This document shows, in pieces, positions 22,213 to 33,340 of a stretch of DNA of 64,000 nucleotides (positions are counted from its first letter, which is position 1; every line of letters begins with the position of its first letter). Source of the DNA: Euphorbia lathyris (taxonomy: Eukaryota; Streptophyta; Magnoliopsida; Malpighiales; Euphorbiaceae). Both the position numbers and the translations under genes were made by a program. The notes below the pieces were generated by a model, which did not search any database, was not told the DNA's origin, and saw nothing but the letters and a program-made list of their open reading frames with translations. The stretch spans positions 86,251,501 to 86,315,500 of the forward strand of contig NC_088915.1 in assembly GCF_963576675.1 (NCBI RefSeq), in the 5' to 3' direction.

Positions 22213-22430
22213 TTTTATCTCTCCTAGTTAAGAAATTATTATTTCTATTTGTTCATGTCACCAAGCCGAATCGCCTTAACGGTGTATGCAGCCCAAACTC
22301 GACAGAAAAATTAAATAAGGGTCAAATCCATAACAGAATCAATGATAAATGACTCAATATGGAAAAATAATTGATTAGAAGTTTGATCCTTAAAACAGAC
22401 AAAGTTCATGGCTTAATTATGCTTTTTGCC

Positions 22431-22975
22431 TAAATACTTCTAACGTTTACGATCAGGAGCAATTTTATCCTTAACGGTTAAAATGATGCAATTTGACCTT
22501 AATGTTGGCATCAATGACAATTTTACTCCTAACATAAGTTGGCTCAAGTTGAGAAATAATTCATCAAATTTTTTTCTTGGTCATCAACCTTATCATTTAC
22601 ACTTCACGTGTGCGTTATTTTTACCACTCATTAGTAACAGATCAAATGTTTAGACGTAAAAAAAAATAAAAACTACAAATATAATGTCTTTTGTACGATT
22701 TGGACAAAAATAAAATAAAAAAATGTAGCGGATATTAACCTCAATTCTATTATTAAATTACTGAAATTTTATGAAATTTTTTTTAACGAACTGATACGTA
22801 ATTGGTGTAGAATAAAAAATAAAATATTTATGTTTTATAATAATGTATGAACTTGACCAAATTGATCAATCTTAACAGTAAAATTGCTCTTGATATCAAT
22901 ATTAAGGTCAAATTGCATCATTCTAACCATTAAGGATAAAATTATTCCTGATAGTAAACGTTAGAGGTATTTATT
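22431..22975. mobile_element. MITE with over 100-bp inverted repeats (CTAACGTTTAC family)
   Basis: Left TAAATACTTCTAACGTTTAC... and right ...GTAAACGTTAGAGGTATTTA are inverted and remain alignable over about 110 bases (AATGATGCAATTTGACC on both). Sister element at 61421-62017; a decayed relative at about 24410-24720. Confidence 0.75.
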
Positions 22976-23252
22976 TATTTTTTCACCATATCCAACAATA
23001 AATATGGATAATCTTTCTTAATCTTGTTAGACTAATGAGTAATTTGACTGGCTATTAGAATTCAACAACTGGCAAATAATATTATGTGTAGGCCCTATTA
23101 TAGATTAATATGGTTACTTTAATTAATTAATTAATTGACGGTTAATTAATGCAAGCTTTGGATTAAGAGAAAAGGACAAATTCCATTTGGTGGATTTGTT
23201 AGAATTACTAAAATAGGAACCTAATCTAATCTTAATCTTTGGTTCATATGAT

Positions 23253-23898
23253 TAGGGGTGCCAACGAGCCTGTGTAGTTCACAAATAGTTGGAGTTCAGC
23301 TCGGTCAAAGCTCGACCCGATTGAACTCGGTTCGAGTTCGAGATCGGCTCGAGGATTAACGAGTCAAAACACGAGCTTTTTTAGGTTCGACTCGATTATT
23401 TTTTAATATATATTTTACCAATTCTTAATTATATAGATATATATACATATTTCAATAATTTTAATTTTTAAATTTTATTAGGAGTCATAAGTTATAAGTC
23501 CATTAATAAATTATCACAATTGTTTTGGCTCATACATAATTTATCCAAATCCAACACGTTTTAAACTTGGGCTAAGCATGAAAAAAAAAATTATTTTTAA
23601 AAAATTAAAATCGAAAGAAACCCTACAATATTAAATTTGAACTTTAAACTCGAGCCGAATCACGAGCTTTTTTCGAACCGAGCCCATTGCAAACTCGAAA
23701 ATGTAAAAACCAAATGAGCTTGAGCTGGCTCAAAAAGAATCGAGCTCGAGCCGAACTTGTGTCGAACTCGAGCCGAGCTTAGAAAATCCAAGCTCGACGA
23801 GCTTCGAGCTCGAGCCGAGCCGAACCTTTTTCATTCTCGAGCCGAGCCGAGCCGAGCCAAGTCAGGTTCGGTATCGGTTCGGCTCGTTGGCACCCCTA
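23253..23898. mobile_element. hAT-type MITE, TAGGGGTGCCAACGAGCC-ended
   Basis: Perfect 18-bp inverted ends TAGGGGTGCCAACGAGCC, with the exact 8-bp duplication CATATGAT at 23245-23252 and 23899-23906. The interior is dense in GAGCTCGAGCCGA-type words. 646 bp, non-coding. One of the cleanest insertions in the window. Confidence 0.95.
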
Positions 23899-23989
23899 CA
23901 TATGATATTGCTCACCTCTTGTCATTTTGAGTAATTCCTTATTTTAATCCCAAAACAATATTTAGAGAAAAGTAAAAATAAGAGAATAC

Positions 23990-24404
23990 CTCCAACAGCA
24001 TCTCCGATAGAGATGACTTGCCAGACTATTATCATACTAAAAAAATAATATTTTATTAATTTAATACTTTACGTTCTTAACAACTTTTGTTTAAAAATAC
24101 TCTAATAATAAGCAACTTTAAAAATTATTACAACCATCCTATAAATCATTATTTAATATATAATTTATTTTAATTATAAATATTGTCATTTTAAAGTCAT
24201 AAAAAAGGTTCACGGATAGTATTCAAATAAATCATTTTTTTATATTATGAAAGATTTGGCAACCTTAAAGCTAAGGTTATCAAAAATTTGCAACCTTCTT
24301 GGCGCTCACCATCACTTCAATAGTAGGCACTCTTTAAAAGTTGTCAAACCCAATATCACATCAGTTGGCACTCTTTTAAGCACCCTCTATTGGAGATACT
24401 CTAA
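23990..24404. mobile_element. Decayed Harbinger/Tourist-like MITE
   Basis: Ends resemble AGCATCTCC(G/A)ATAGAG and CTCTATTGGAGATACTC, the same terminus as the well-preserved element at 31214-31600, with GGCACTCTTTTAAGCACC in the right arm. Target duplication not resolved. Confidence 0.6.
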
Positions 24405-25434
24405 TGTGCATGATCAATTTTATCTCTTAATATTTAAAACAGTGTAATTTTACCTTTAATATCGGTAATTTTACTCCTAACACTAACAAGTTAGGTCAAT
24501 TTCAGACATCATTATAAAATGCAAATATTTTGTTCTTTATCCTGCACCAGTTGCATCAATTTGTTAAAAAAAATTCATATTTTTTACAATTTAATAATAG
24601 AATTGAAGATTAATGTTTATAAATTCGGTGAAAATTTTTGATTTTTTTTTATTTTGAATTTTTTTCATGTCTAGTCATATGTATATAATCTGTTACTAAT
24701 GAGTGATAAAATGACTCACACAGGGGCGCAGACGGGGAGGGGCCCGGGCCGGAACCACTATGGTCACGAGTAGTTTTAGGCCCCCTAATATTAGTCTATA
24801 TAGACGCTATGTAGTAATATTTTTTTTTTTTTTTGGTATTAAGTAATATTTCATTGTTTAAAGGTAGATGAGATGGTTAAAAACATTTGCTTCTTTTTAT
24901 TGTGTCTTTTCCATTAAAAAAAATAATTTCTTATTTTTGAGACTCAAACAACTTAATTTTAAAATTAAATTTTAAAATTTTAAAACTAAAAATAAAAAAA
25001 TGTAAAAACGTTATAATTTTTTTAAAAAACTAGCATTGAACTAATAAAAAAAATTAAATATATCCCATTACGTGTTAGACTTGTCCAAAATTCAAAATTT
25101 CAATATTTTAAACCTATTAGGTACTCCCTAAATCTAAATTTCTAATTTTTTTTGGCTTGTTAGGCCTCTATTAACAACGAGTTGGACGACCTTGGGATGA
25201 GCATTTTTATGCAAAAGCCCGCTGGGACCGGCCCATGAACAGATCTAGATATATGTGACAAAACAGATAAATACAATGACATATATATATGTATCGACCC
25301 AATAAAATAAAGCTTGTGATTTGTTCGATTTGCAAAGATAGTCCTCATGGTTTAAAAGTTTACAATTATGGATTTGTAATTTATGAATTTTGCAACTAAA
25401 GAAATATGTGAGTCAATTTTTCGACTAAACAATA
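24405..25434. other. Gene-free AT-rich stretch with decayed repeats
   Basis: 24410-24720 resembles the CTAACGTTTAC-type MITE family in degraded form (AATTTTATCTCTTAATATTTAAAAC, GGTAATTTTACTCCTAA). 24724-24790 is a short GC-rich block (GGGGCGCAGACGGGGAGGGG) that looks like the end of another element; no partner end was found. Nothing coding. Confidence 0.4.
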
Positions 25435-25442
25435 CTTGTGGT

Positions 25443-26051
25443 TAGGGATGCAACTGGGGTGGGGAATATCCGTACCCGTCGGGACGGGGGTGGGAAACAG
25501 TATCTCCACCCCACGGGATCCCCGTACCCGTACCCGTAAAGCACCGACGTATACTCCCCGATTAATCCCGTTTATATATAAGAATGAAATGAAATTTTTT
25601 TACTTGGAGAACTGCTGTATTATTTCTTTTTAATTTATTTTTTAAAATAAAAAAAAATTATACAAAAATTATACCGTAATTAATTAGCCCTAATTTTTTT
25701 TGAAGGAGTTAATTAGCCCTAATTAATTATATCATATTGAAAAAGAGCTGTTCAATCAGCAACAACTCTTGTTCAATTAATTTGAACAAATAATTGTTCA
25801 AATCAACTTTATCAAATTGAACAAGAGCTGTTTTGAACAGTTTATTTATGGTTTAAAAGGGCTGCAATTGCAGTCTCTATTATTTATTTTAAAAGGCTAC
25901 TGTTTTTATAATTGGGAATTTAGGTCTAAAGGGGTAAACGGGTATTCTCCATACCCGCGGTTTTTCCCTGGGGTGGGGACGGGGACGAAGAATCCCCGTT
26001 TAGGCGGGGATGGGGATGGGAAACCAAATTTCCGCTACGTTTACATCCCTA
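25443..26051. mobile_element. hAT-type MITE with G-rich ends
   Basis: Inverted ends TAGGGATGCAA / TTTACATCCCTA with the exact 8-bp duplication CTTGTGGT (25435-25442 and 26052-26059). Both ends carry runs such as GGGGTGGGG and GGGGATGGGGATGGG plus TACCCGTACCCG. 609 bp, non-coding. Confidence 0.92.
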
Positions 26052-26110
26052 CTTGTGGTTTAATTAATTTGCAAAGTTAGATTTTGAATTTCGGATAATT
26101 TGTAAAGTTA

Positions 26111-27080
26111 GTTTTTTTTTTTTTTTTTGTAGAGAAAAGAAGGAAAAAACAAAACACCACAACAAGTTAGCTCGGGATTAGCCTAGGAAAGCTAACTCAC
26201 ATATTATCTTCCGAAAGTAAAGACAAAAGGAAATTAGGGGGAGACGAGAAAATCGAGACGCCCAAAGCCCTCTCATGGCCTTTTGTAGCAAGCTTATCTG
26301 TCACCCGATTCTGCTCTCTGTAAACATGGCAGAAGTTGATACTATCGAAAGAGGAGCAAATCCTTCTAATTGCCTTGACTAAATTCTGGCTCCCTAAGCA
26401 GAGAGCCATTTTATCAAAAATTAAATTGACTGCTTGGAGATTGTCTGACTCCACGAGCAGCTTCCTAATCCCCAGACCCTCTGTCATCCTAAGCTCAGAA
26501 AAGATACCCCAGAGCTCAGCAATAAACGAAGAGCCCAAGCCCAGATTCTGAGCAAAACCAGACAACCAAACACCTCTAGCATCTCTTAAAACACCACCGG
26601 CAGCAATTCTTCCATTCTCTTTACACGATCCATCGGTATTCAACTTCACCACCCCCTCACCAGGTCTATCCCAACCTAACAGATGAACAACTGTCCTTTG
26701 GATAGAACCTGCTAAACTATCAACTGTAAAACTCTCAACAATTGATTTAACTTTCCTGAAGAAGAACTCCAGCAAATTAGGAATGACAACCGCTCCTTCT
26801 CCCACCACCTCTACATTCCTCCAATGCCAAATTTGGTGGCAGACCACATCAAACAGAATTGCTCCATGCTCGAGCTCAGCCAAAATTTTCCCTCCAACAC
26901 CCTCCCTAAACCAGTCTTGTTCCGAATAGGAAAAGAAGGTAGAAATACACTGTTCAGGCAACACTTTTATGCACACGACCTTACTTCCAGCATAATCTCT
27001 AAGAACATGACAGTTGGTTTCCGCATGAGCTTTACATCTACTACAAGCATCAGAATCTACCAAATGTCGTCTTTTCCTTT
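26111..27080 (-). mobile_element. 5'-truncated LINE fragment (LINE C) with poly(A)
   Basis: Poly(A) end at 26111-26128 (T run on the plus strand). Coding remnant to about 27080, starting at the zf-RVT region (RRHLVDSDACSRC). Flanks are AT-rich and no convincing target duplication was found. Confidence 0.85.
26197..27063 (-). pseudogene. LINE C RNase H domain and zf-RVT tail
   Basis: 288 residues without a stop. Cysteine/histidine zf-RVT remnant CSRCKAHAETNCHVL at the N-terminus. A plant LINE-type RNase H about 130-270 has catalytic acidic residues in LNTDGSCKENG, ELWGI and ESDNLQAV, and the late HVYREQNRVTDKLA motif. Only the 3' end of an ORF2; no reverse transcriptase, so not functional by itself. 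Open although 5'-truncated, so fairly young. Confidence 0.88.
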
Positions 27081-27413
27081 AATTGCCCATTTTAGAGTAA
27101 ATAAGTACAACAACAAGTAAATTTGTAAACTACAAAAATATAGATCCATATTTATAAACTTTTAACTCTGAATTATCTTTACAAATCGGTCAAACCACGA
27201 TACGAACATTTTTATCCTTTTAATATGTAACTCCCAAAATGAAAAGTTTTTTCTTTTTTGATACTCCCAAAATGAAAAGTTGATGGAAAAGTGTGTCAAA
27301 ACCGTGGATATCGACGTTATCGGATCTACTTTAATACCAAACATTATTCTTGCTGTAATTCAACATCTTAAGATATATTCTTGTAGTTATAGTCAACCAC
27401 TATTATTATGATA

Positions 27414-27686
27414 CTCCCTCCATTTCATTATATAAGTCATTCTAGGGTATTTCACACAAATTAAGAAATATATTGGTTAACTAAAAAAATTTCTCTCTCA
27501 TGTCACTATTGGAGAATAAACATTGGAATATTAAAAAACACATGTACTTTAAAAAAAAAACACATGTACCAATACAGAAAATTTGGATCAAAAAACTAAA
27601 CTAAAAGTTCTTGGAATCCTAGAATGACTTATATTTAGGGAAAAAATTAATTTGCTAGAATGACCTATATAATGGAATAGAGGGAG
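27414..27686. mobile_element. Stowaway-type MITE
   Basis: Ends CTCCCTCCATTTCATTATATA and complement (TATATAATGGAATAGAGGGAG), flanked by TA on both sides. This is the classic Tc1/mariner Stowaway terminus. 273 bp. Confidence 0.93.
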
Positions 27687-27769
27687 TATCTTTTATATAT
27701 TTTTACTCCAATCATTTTCATTTAAGGTTAAATCTATCTAACATGATATTTGAATGAGTTTGGTTGGAT

Positions 27770-28960
27770 AGAATTTTTCTTTTTAATAACAAACTTTATT
27801 ATATCAAATCAACAGAAAAAATATAGTAAAAAAAGAGATGGATAGTCTCACACACATATGGATGGTGATGGGTAGAGTATTTGTGGGTAGTATCAATTCC
27901 GAACTCTTATTCGTTTCTTTTTCAATTACTCGTACTCGTCTCATTATCCTAAAAGGTATACCTTTTGTATTTCATATCTGTCCCATTTAATTCACGGGTA
28001 CCCTTGCCCGTTAAAAATCAATACATAAAACAAAAAATTTAACAATTTAACAAAATATAAATTTAATAAATCATCCATCTAAAAATTAAACAAATTGAAC
28101 CATAATCAATAAAAAATAAAATAGTTTAATAGTATCATGCAATGGTTGAAGAACAAAAGATTGGGGTCTAAATCCAACATCTTACATCTTAAAAACAATA
28201 AAAAAAATTAATATATAAGAGATTTATGACGGGTAGCGGGTACAGAGTACCCTGTGGGGTATTCTCATACTTGTCCCGTACCCATCACGGGTAATGGTTT
28301 TGAGCTCATACCCGTGTCATACCCTTTTATACAGGGTACAGATAGTCCCATTAGGGTCGGATAGTGTCGGATACCCGCGAGTATAGTACCTGTTGTCATC
28401 CCTACACCACACACATATTTAGAGGTAACCGTTCGTGTTAAGGAATGAGATATCGTGTTCGCTAAACATTTAAATAAGATTGAATAATTGCCTATATTTC
28501 TAAGTAAATGAATACAATTGTGAATGACCTCAGAGAGGTAAGAATAAGTTGAAATGTGATTCTTAATCACATGTATCACTGAAAAGCAATTAGATTGAAT
28601 CTCAATTTCACTGCTATTTGAGGATTTAATCCAACTAAGGGCTTCTTTAAATGTTAGAGCTTCAGATAATTCAGGGTTAAAGAGACCGTAGAAATAACCA
28701 TAACTGATATAACTTCAATATCTGAATTGGTCACGAACGAGAAAGCCAAAAAAGTTGTATTCACCGTTGGTAAAAACACACATGCATCCACATTACAAAT
28801 AAGAAGACCGTGAGAATGTTTCCTCCATTTTGATAGTGTTTGACGAATTTACTGATTTACATACTTCAAAAGTTAAGACTGAGTCATACCATTGGCATTG
28901 TTCCTGGAAAGATGAAGCAAAAATAGCAGTCGTCAGTGAACAATTTCTATCCCAACCCAC
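27770..28960 (-). pseudogene. Decayed LINE 3' end with RNase H remnant (LINE D)
   Basis: On the minus strand, fragments around 28790 (SHGLLICNVDACVF) and 28430-28680 (SEALTFKEALSWIKSSNS, SVIHVIKNHISTYSYLSEV) match plant LINE RNase H wording in shifting frames. The 3' UTR-like part is 27770-27856. It is split by the MITE at 27857-28404. Confidence 0.7.
27857..28404. mobile_element. hAT-like MITE nested in LINE D
   Basis: Ends TA(T/G)GGATG...GGG and TAGGGATGACAACAGG (complement), related to the 25443-26051 element. Interior has ACGGGTA/TACCCGT words. Flanks are CA-repeats, so the duplication (about CACACATA) cannot be placed exactly. Confidence 0.65.
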
Positions 28961-29110
28961 TCAATTATGATGCTTCCACAATCCCTAAATGATGACTACG
29001 ATATTTGAACCCGTATGAGATTGAATTTGACTGTTATATCAAAGGTTATAAACAAGTTTCTTGTTAAACTGAAGTAGTTTCATGCGTTTTAATAAGTTAC
29101 TTTTAACTAT

Positions 29111-29345
29111 GTTAATAATATACTTGATCTGTTCCACAATAGATGTCTTTTAAGGTTAAGACACAATAATTAAGAAAAATAATTAATTTTAACTAAAAAG
29201 ACTTTTGTACCAAAATAAAAAAAACAACTTAAATAGGGACATATTTGGTAAAAAAATCAATTAATGCGTATGGATTGAATCAAAACGTCGTATATCATGG
29301 AAAAAACTTCTCTAAAAATACATATTATGGAACAAATGGAATAGT
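29111..29345. mobile_element. Stowaway-like MITE, diverged
   Basis: Left CTTGATCTGTTCCACAATA and right complement CTATTCCATTTGTTCCATAAT are related to CTCCCTCCGTTCC-type Stowaway ends; the middle is AT-rich. Confidence 0.5.
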
Positions 29346-30016
29346 AAACTAGTTTAAGCAGTTTTTTGTCGTTAACTTGTAATGGGAACTGATATTACTA
29401 TCGGAATCTTTTATCATGTGCCAGAAGCGCTCCTCTTAATACAACCTGACAGTCAAGTTAGAGAAAAAAAAGAGTAATGAAATAGTAAAGGGAGAAGAAA
29501 AAACAGTGGTCAAGTTGAAGTTATTTCTACGGAGGTCTGAAGGTGGGGTCTGAGAGAATTTGTGCACTATGTCTATTGTTCCGACGGAGTCATACCAAAG
29601 GGCGGGAGGTGATATTGGGACCCTCTACCAAGACTTCTTTGAGAAGATGTGGCAGCGGGGCCAGAGAAGAGAAAAAATTCTTAAGGTAGAAGGTTTGACC
29701 TCTACAAGATGTCAACTTCCCCTTAGTCAAAAGCCTTACAAGTTGCATAAAGTATTATAATTGACTGAAGCGGTAATCCATGCCGACTCCAAATAAGAGT
29801 GTCGGGTAGAAGTCTTTGAACACGTGTGCTCCAGACTCCAAAGCGATAAAAGATTATCCTCCTCAAGGTGATATCCTTACTATTATGGCTGGAGTGGAAG
29901 TTGAAAAAACTTCAGGCCAAACGAAGCAGATGGTGAAGAAAGATGCGAGGAGTTTCCCTTGCTTGTGGCAAATGGTGCCCCTTTATAGTGTGATATTGAA
30001 GTTGTCTACTATTATG
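29346..30016. other. Unexplained higher-GC stretch
   Basis: 29520-29990 is less AT-rich than its neighbourhood, with two short plus-strand open frames (29560-29760, 66 residues; 29816-30019, 67 residues). Neither resembles a family I know. It could be an old retrotransposon fragment. No element ends seen. Confidence 0.35.
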
Positions 30017-30195
30017 TAGACTTGGGCATGGGCCGACGAGCTCGCCTGGTCCACCCAGATCTAGGCCCATTTAGCCGGGTTTGGACACATGAAAATGTTG
30101 TCAGGTCCGGTCTGGTCCAAATCCGTATAATCTCGTCGAAAACTGGACGGGTTTGGGTTTTACAAATTTTACATCGGCCGATCCGATATGATATA

Positions 30196-30259
<64 letters not shown>

Positions 30260-30750
30260 CTATAATATATTTTTATAAACATATATGTTTCCTTTATAAT
30301 ATGATAATAAGTAATAACTATACATATGCAATTATTTTACTTAAACCATATGCATTATTTACATGACCAGCATTTTTTTCTAATATTAAAAAATAAACTC
30401 AATAGGTAGACACTAATCCCATTTTACCTAACCAATAAGTAATACTTCAAATTTGTAACTAGAATTAACGTACTGGTTGATTAAAAAATAATAATTAACG
30501 TACTAGTCCCATTCCTATGATTAATGTATATATATTATGATTATTTTAATTGAAATATAAGCTAATTGTTTATTTTAAATTTAATTGTATTTTTTTTAAT
30601 ATATAGACGGGTTTGGACGGGCGGGTTTGGAATTCATATCTTAGATCCGAGCCCAGTCCGAACCTGACTAAATTTTTTACGGGCTGGGCTGGACTTGAAC
30701 TCATCAGGCTTTATTAAAAGTCTGACAGGTCCGACACATATCCAGGTCTA
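30017..30750. mobile_element. hAT-like MITE with an (AT)n core
   Basis: Ends TAGACTTGGGCATGGGCC and complement of CCAGGTCTA. Interior near the ends repeats GGTCCGGTCTGGTCC and GGGTTTGGAC. Same terminal style as 51384-51807. Target duplication imperfect. Confidence 0.6.
30199..30257. repeat. (AT)n microsatellite
   Basis: About 28 uninterrupted AT dinucleotides within the MITE at 30017-30750. Confidence 0.95.
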
Positions 30751-31213
30751 CTTATGATAAATTCCATGTGCCATGGTATATATTTAAATAAAATTAAAAG
30801 AGCTTAATACATTATGATGCTTCTGGATTTGGACCAAAACTTCAATTGTCTCCCTAAAGTATTAAAAGTTTCAAATAATCTCTTATTCTTGTTTAATTGC
30901 ATTCAATAACCTCACGTTTTTGTCTAATTGCATTCAATAACCTTCCCTCCTCAATTTTTGTTTGGTGGCATTTTCAATTGCATTCAATAACTCCAAAACT
31001 TTAACTACTCCGTAAACTTTCAAAACTTCCTAATTATCTGTCTATTTAGTATTTTCTTTTTGACATGTGGCGATTACTTTGACACATGGCGAACCGTGTT
31101 TCTCATTTTATGCATTCAAAAGTTTTATTGAAAAATAAGAGACCTTGAATGCATTTGGATTCAAGGGACAGTTGAGTTTTGAGCCAAATATAATAAGATG
31201 TGTATGCCAATTA

Positions 31214-31600
31214 GAGCATCTCCAATAGAGGGTGTTTAAAAGAGTGTCAAGACTTAACACATAATCCCAAAATATAATATTTTATTGTCTCTTTCATTCA
31301 CGTCACTTTTGACAACTTTTACTTAAAAAATGCTCCACTAGAGGTTGCTTGAAAAGTTGTCATTATAATCATACAAATTATTATTTTATTATAAATATTA
31401 AACATAAAAGGCTCCAGATTTTATTATTTTTAAGAGTGTATATTAAAAAATAATTAAACAAGATTGCCAAGAGGTTGCCAAAAATTGGTAACTTTCCTTG
31501 GCACCCACAATCACTCCAATAGTGGGCACCCTTTAAAAGTTGCCAAACCTGATGCTACATCAGTTGACACTCTTTTGGACACTCTCTATTGGAGATGCTC
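31214..31600. mobile_element. PIF/Harbinger (Tourist-type) MITE
   Basis: Inverted ends GAGCATCTCCAATAGAG and complement, extending through AAAAGAGTGTCA. Flanked by TTA on both sides (31211-31213 and 31601-31603), the three-base duplication of Harbinger elements. 387 bp. Confidence 0.9.
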
Positions 31601-31603
31601 TTA

Positions 31604-32490
31604 AAAAATGAAGTAGTTAAGTCTCACCATATAAAAAAAAAGTTAAATGTCAAAACTCTAACATTTTAAAAGTTGGAGGACAAAAGAATCATTTTGCCCA
31701 AATGTAGCCAAATGAATTCAGATATTTTGAAAGTAGAAAATTAATGATTGATTTGGAGAGTGTAGATGTTCATATTCTTTGTTGAGACATGGTGGGTGAT
31801 AAGCAACAAAGTATGTTTGGAATATTGCACTTTTCACCACAAAACTTTATAAGAAGGCCCAATTATATATACTTTTGATTCCATGCATTATTAAATGGCT
31901 GAATCAGTTGCTTTAATTTAGCAATCTCAAATAATTTTGGGAGAAATAAATTCAAAAAATGAAATATAGGGCCGGGGCAGAAAATATGACTGTACATGAC
32001 TTTTAGACCGTCGCGAATATAGAATTGGTCCGTTGGGAGGTTTGTTTTATATGTGCGTACATAAAAAAATTGGTTTTACTAAATCGAACTTGTTCAAATT
32101 TTTTTTACATATATACGTGTTATAATCTGAGTGGTCCAGAACCAATTTTTACGTATCAATATAAAACTTCTCAAGATTAAAGTAGAGTTGGATTATAAAA
32201 GTAAGATTGAGTCGTTTTGAACAAACTTAGAGAAATTTATCGCCTATCATATATTAATCTACCTGAATTTTGTAATTAAATATAAACTCACTTTGAAGCT
32301 AAATTTGTCGAAAATAGGTGGCCGAAACCATCTATAATGGAGGTAGTTCTAACATCCAGGGCAGAAACCATCCATAGTAAGAGTGGTTCCAGCGGCCAAG
32401 GGGTCTGAGCCCCTCTAGGCTTATATCCTCCCCAGCTTCTAAATAATATGAGGGCACAAGAAAAATTGAATGTATTAGCTTTATTATACA
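31604..32490. other. Gene-free AT-rich stretch
   Basis: A weak inverted repeat spans about 32020-32180 (AAATTGGTTTTAC versus AACCAATTTTTACG), perhaps a decayed MITE. 32310-32420 is a small GC-richer block. No convincing coding frame. Confidence 0.35.
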
Positions 32491-33022
32491 GGGTAAAGTC
32501 CAAAAAAAACTCTTGTATTTTTACTTTTTATTAAATTGGTATTTGTATAAATTTTTTGTCCAAACAGGGATTGATGTTTTTGTTTGCGACTAGGAGATGA
32601 CTTAGGTTTTTCGCTTTGCTAAAAACAAAGACTTCAAAATTAAAATTAGTATTGATGACCTCAAAATTGAAAAATTCAAAGACTCGATGATATTCTAAGC
32701 AACTTTAATTCTTCAACTTTTTAATCTTAAGGTTATTTAAGTATTGTTTGGTGAGGAATGAGAAAGTGGATGTTTAGAGAAAGAAAGCTCCAAAAATGAT
32801 GATTTTTTAAAACAAAAATTTGGTTCCGTAAAAAAATGGTACTAAATAACTTAAATTCTTAGAATTTTTCATTTTGAGATCGTTAACAATCATTTTCATA
32901 GTGTCAAACTAAATGATCATCGTTTTTAGCAAAACGAAAACTTCAATCCATATTTGGACAAAAAAAAATTACATATACTAGTTTGACAAAATATGAAACA
33001 CATGTATTTTTTTTAGACTTTA
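32491..33022. mobile_element. Decayed MITE, GGGTAAAGTC-ended
   Basis: GGGTAAAGTCCAAAAAAAACTC at the left and ...AGACTTTAC at the right are inverted. Interior blocks (ATTCTAAGCAACTTTAATTC) are shared with the elements at 5012-5508 and 8926-9736, showing one family. Confidence 0.65.
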
Positions 33023-33340
33023 CAATATTAATTATAACAGTCTAATTAGTCATTTTACTTTTTTTTTTTTGGTGATTGAGGAAGGGCTAAGCCCCGAACA
33101 AAACAAAGGAGCTAGAGAAGACTCCTAAACTGCAAACCAAGCAAAACAAACAAAGAAAACCGAAAGAGAAAACAAAGTTCAGTCAAGGCTTGTGTTTCTC
33201 AAATCAGCATGGAGGATATCCAGAAGGCCTGCAGGCGGCCTCTCACACTCGTGATGACCTAAAGGGTAAGTTCCTGCTAAGTTCGCCAACCAATCCGCTG
33301 CTCTGTTTCCCTCCCTGTGAGAGTGAGCAACCCGGGCATC

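Noticed and set aside
30022..30258. 78-codon open frame ending in a long Ile-Tyr run
   Set aside because: Produced by the (AT)n microsatellite within a MITE.
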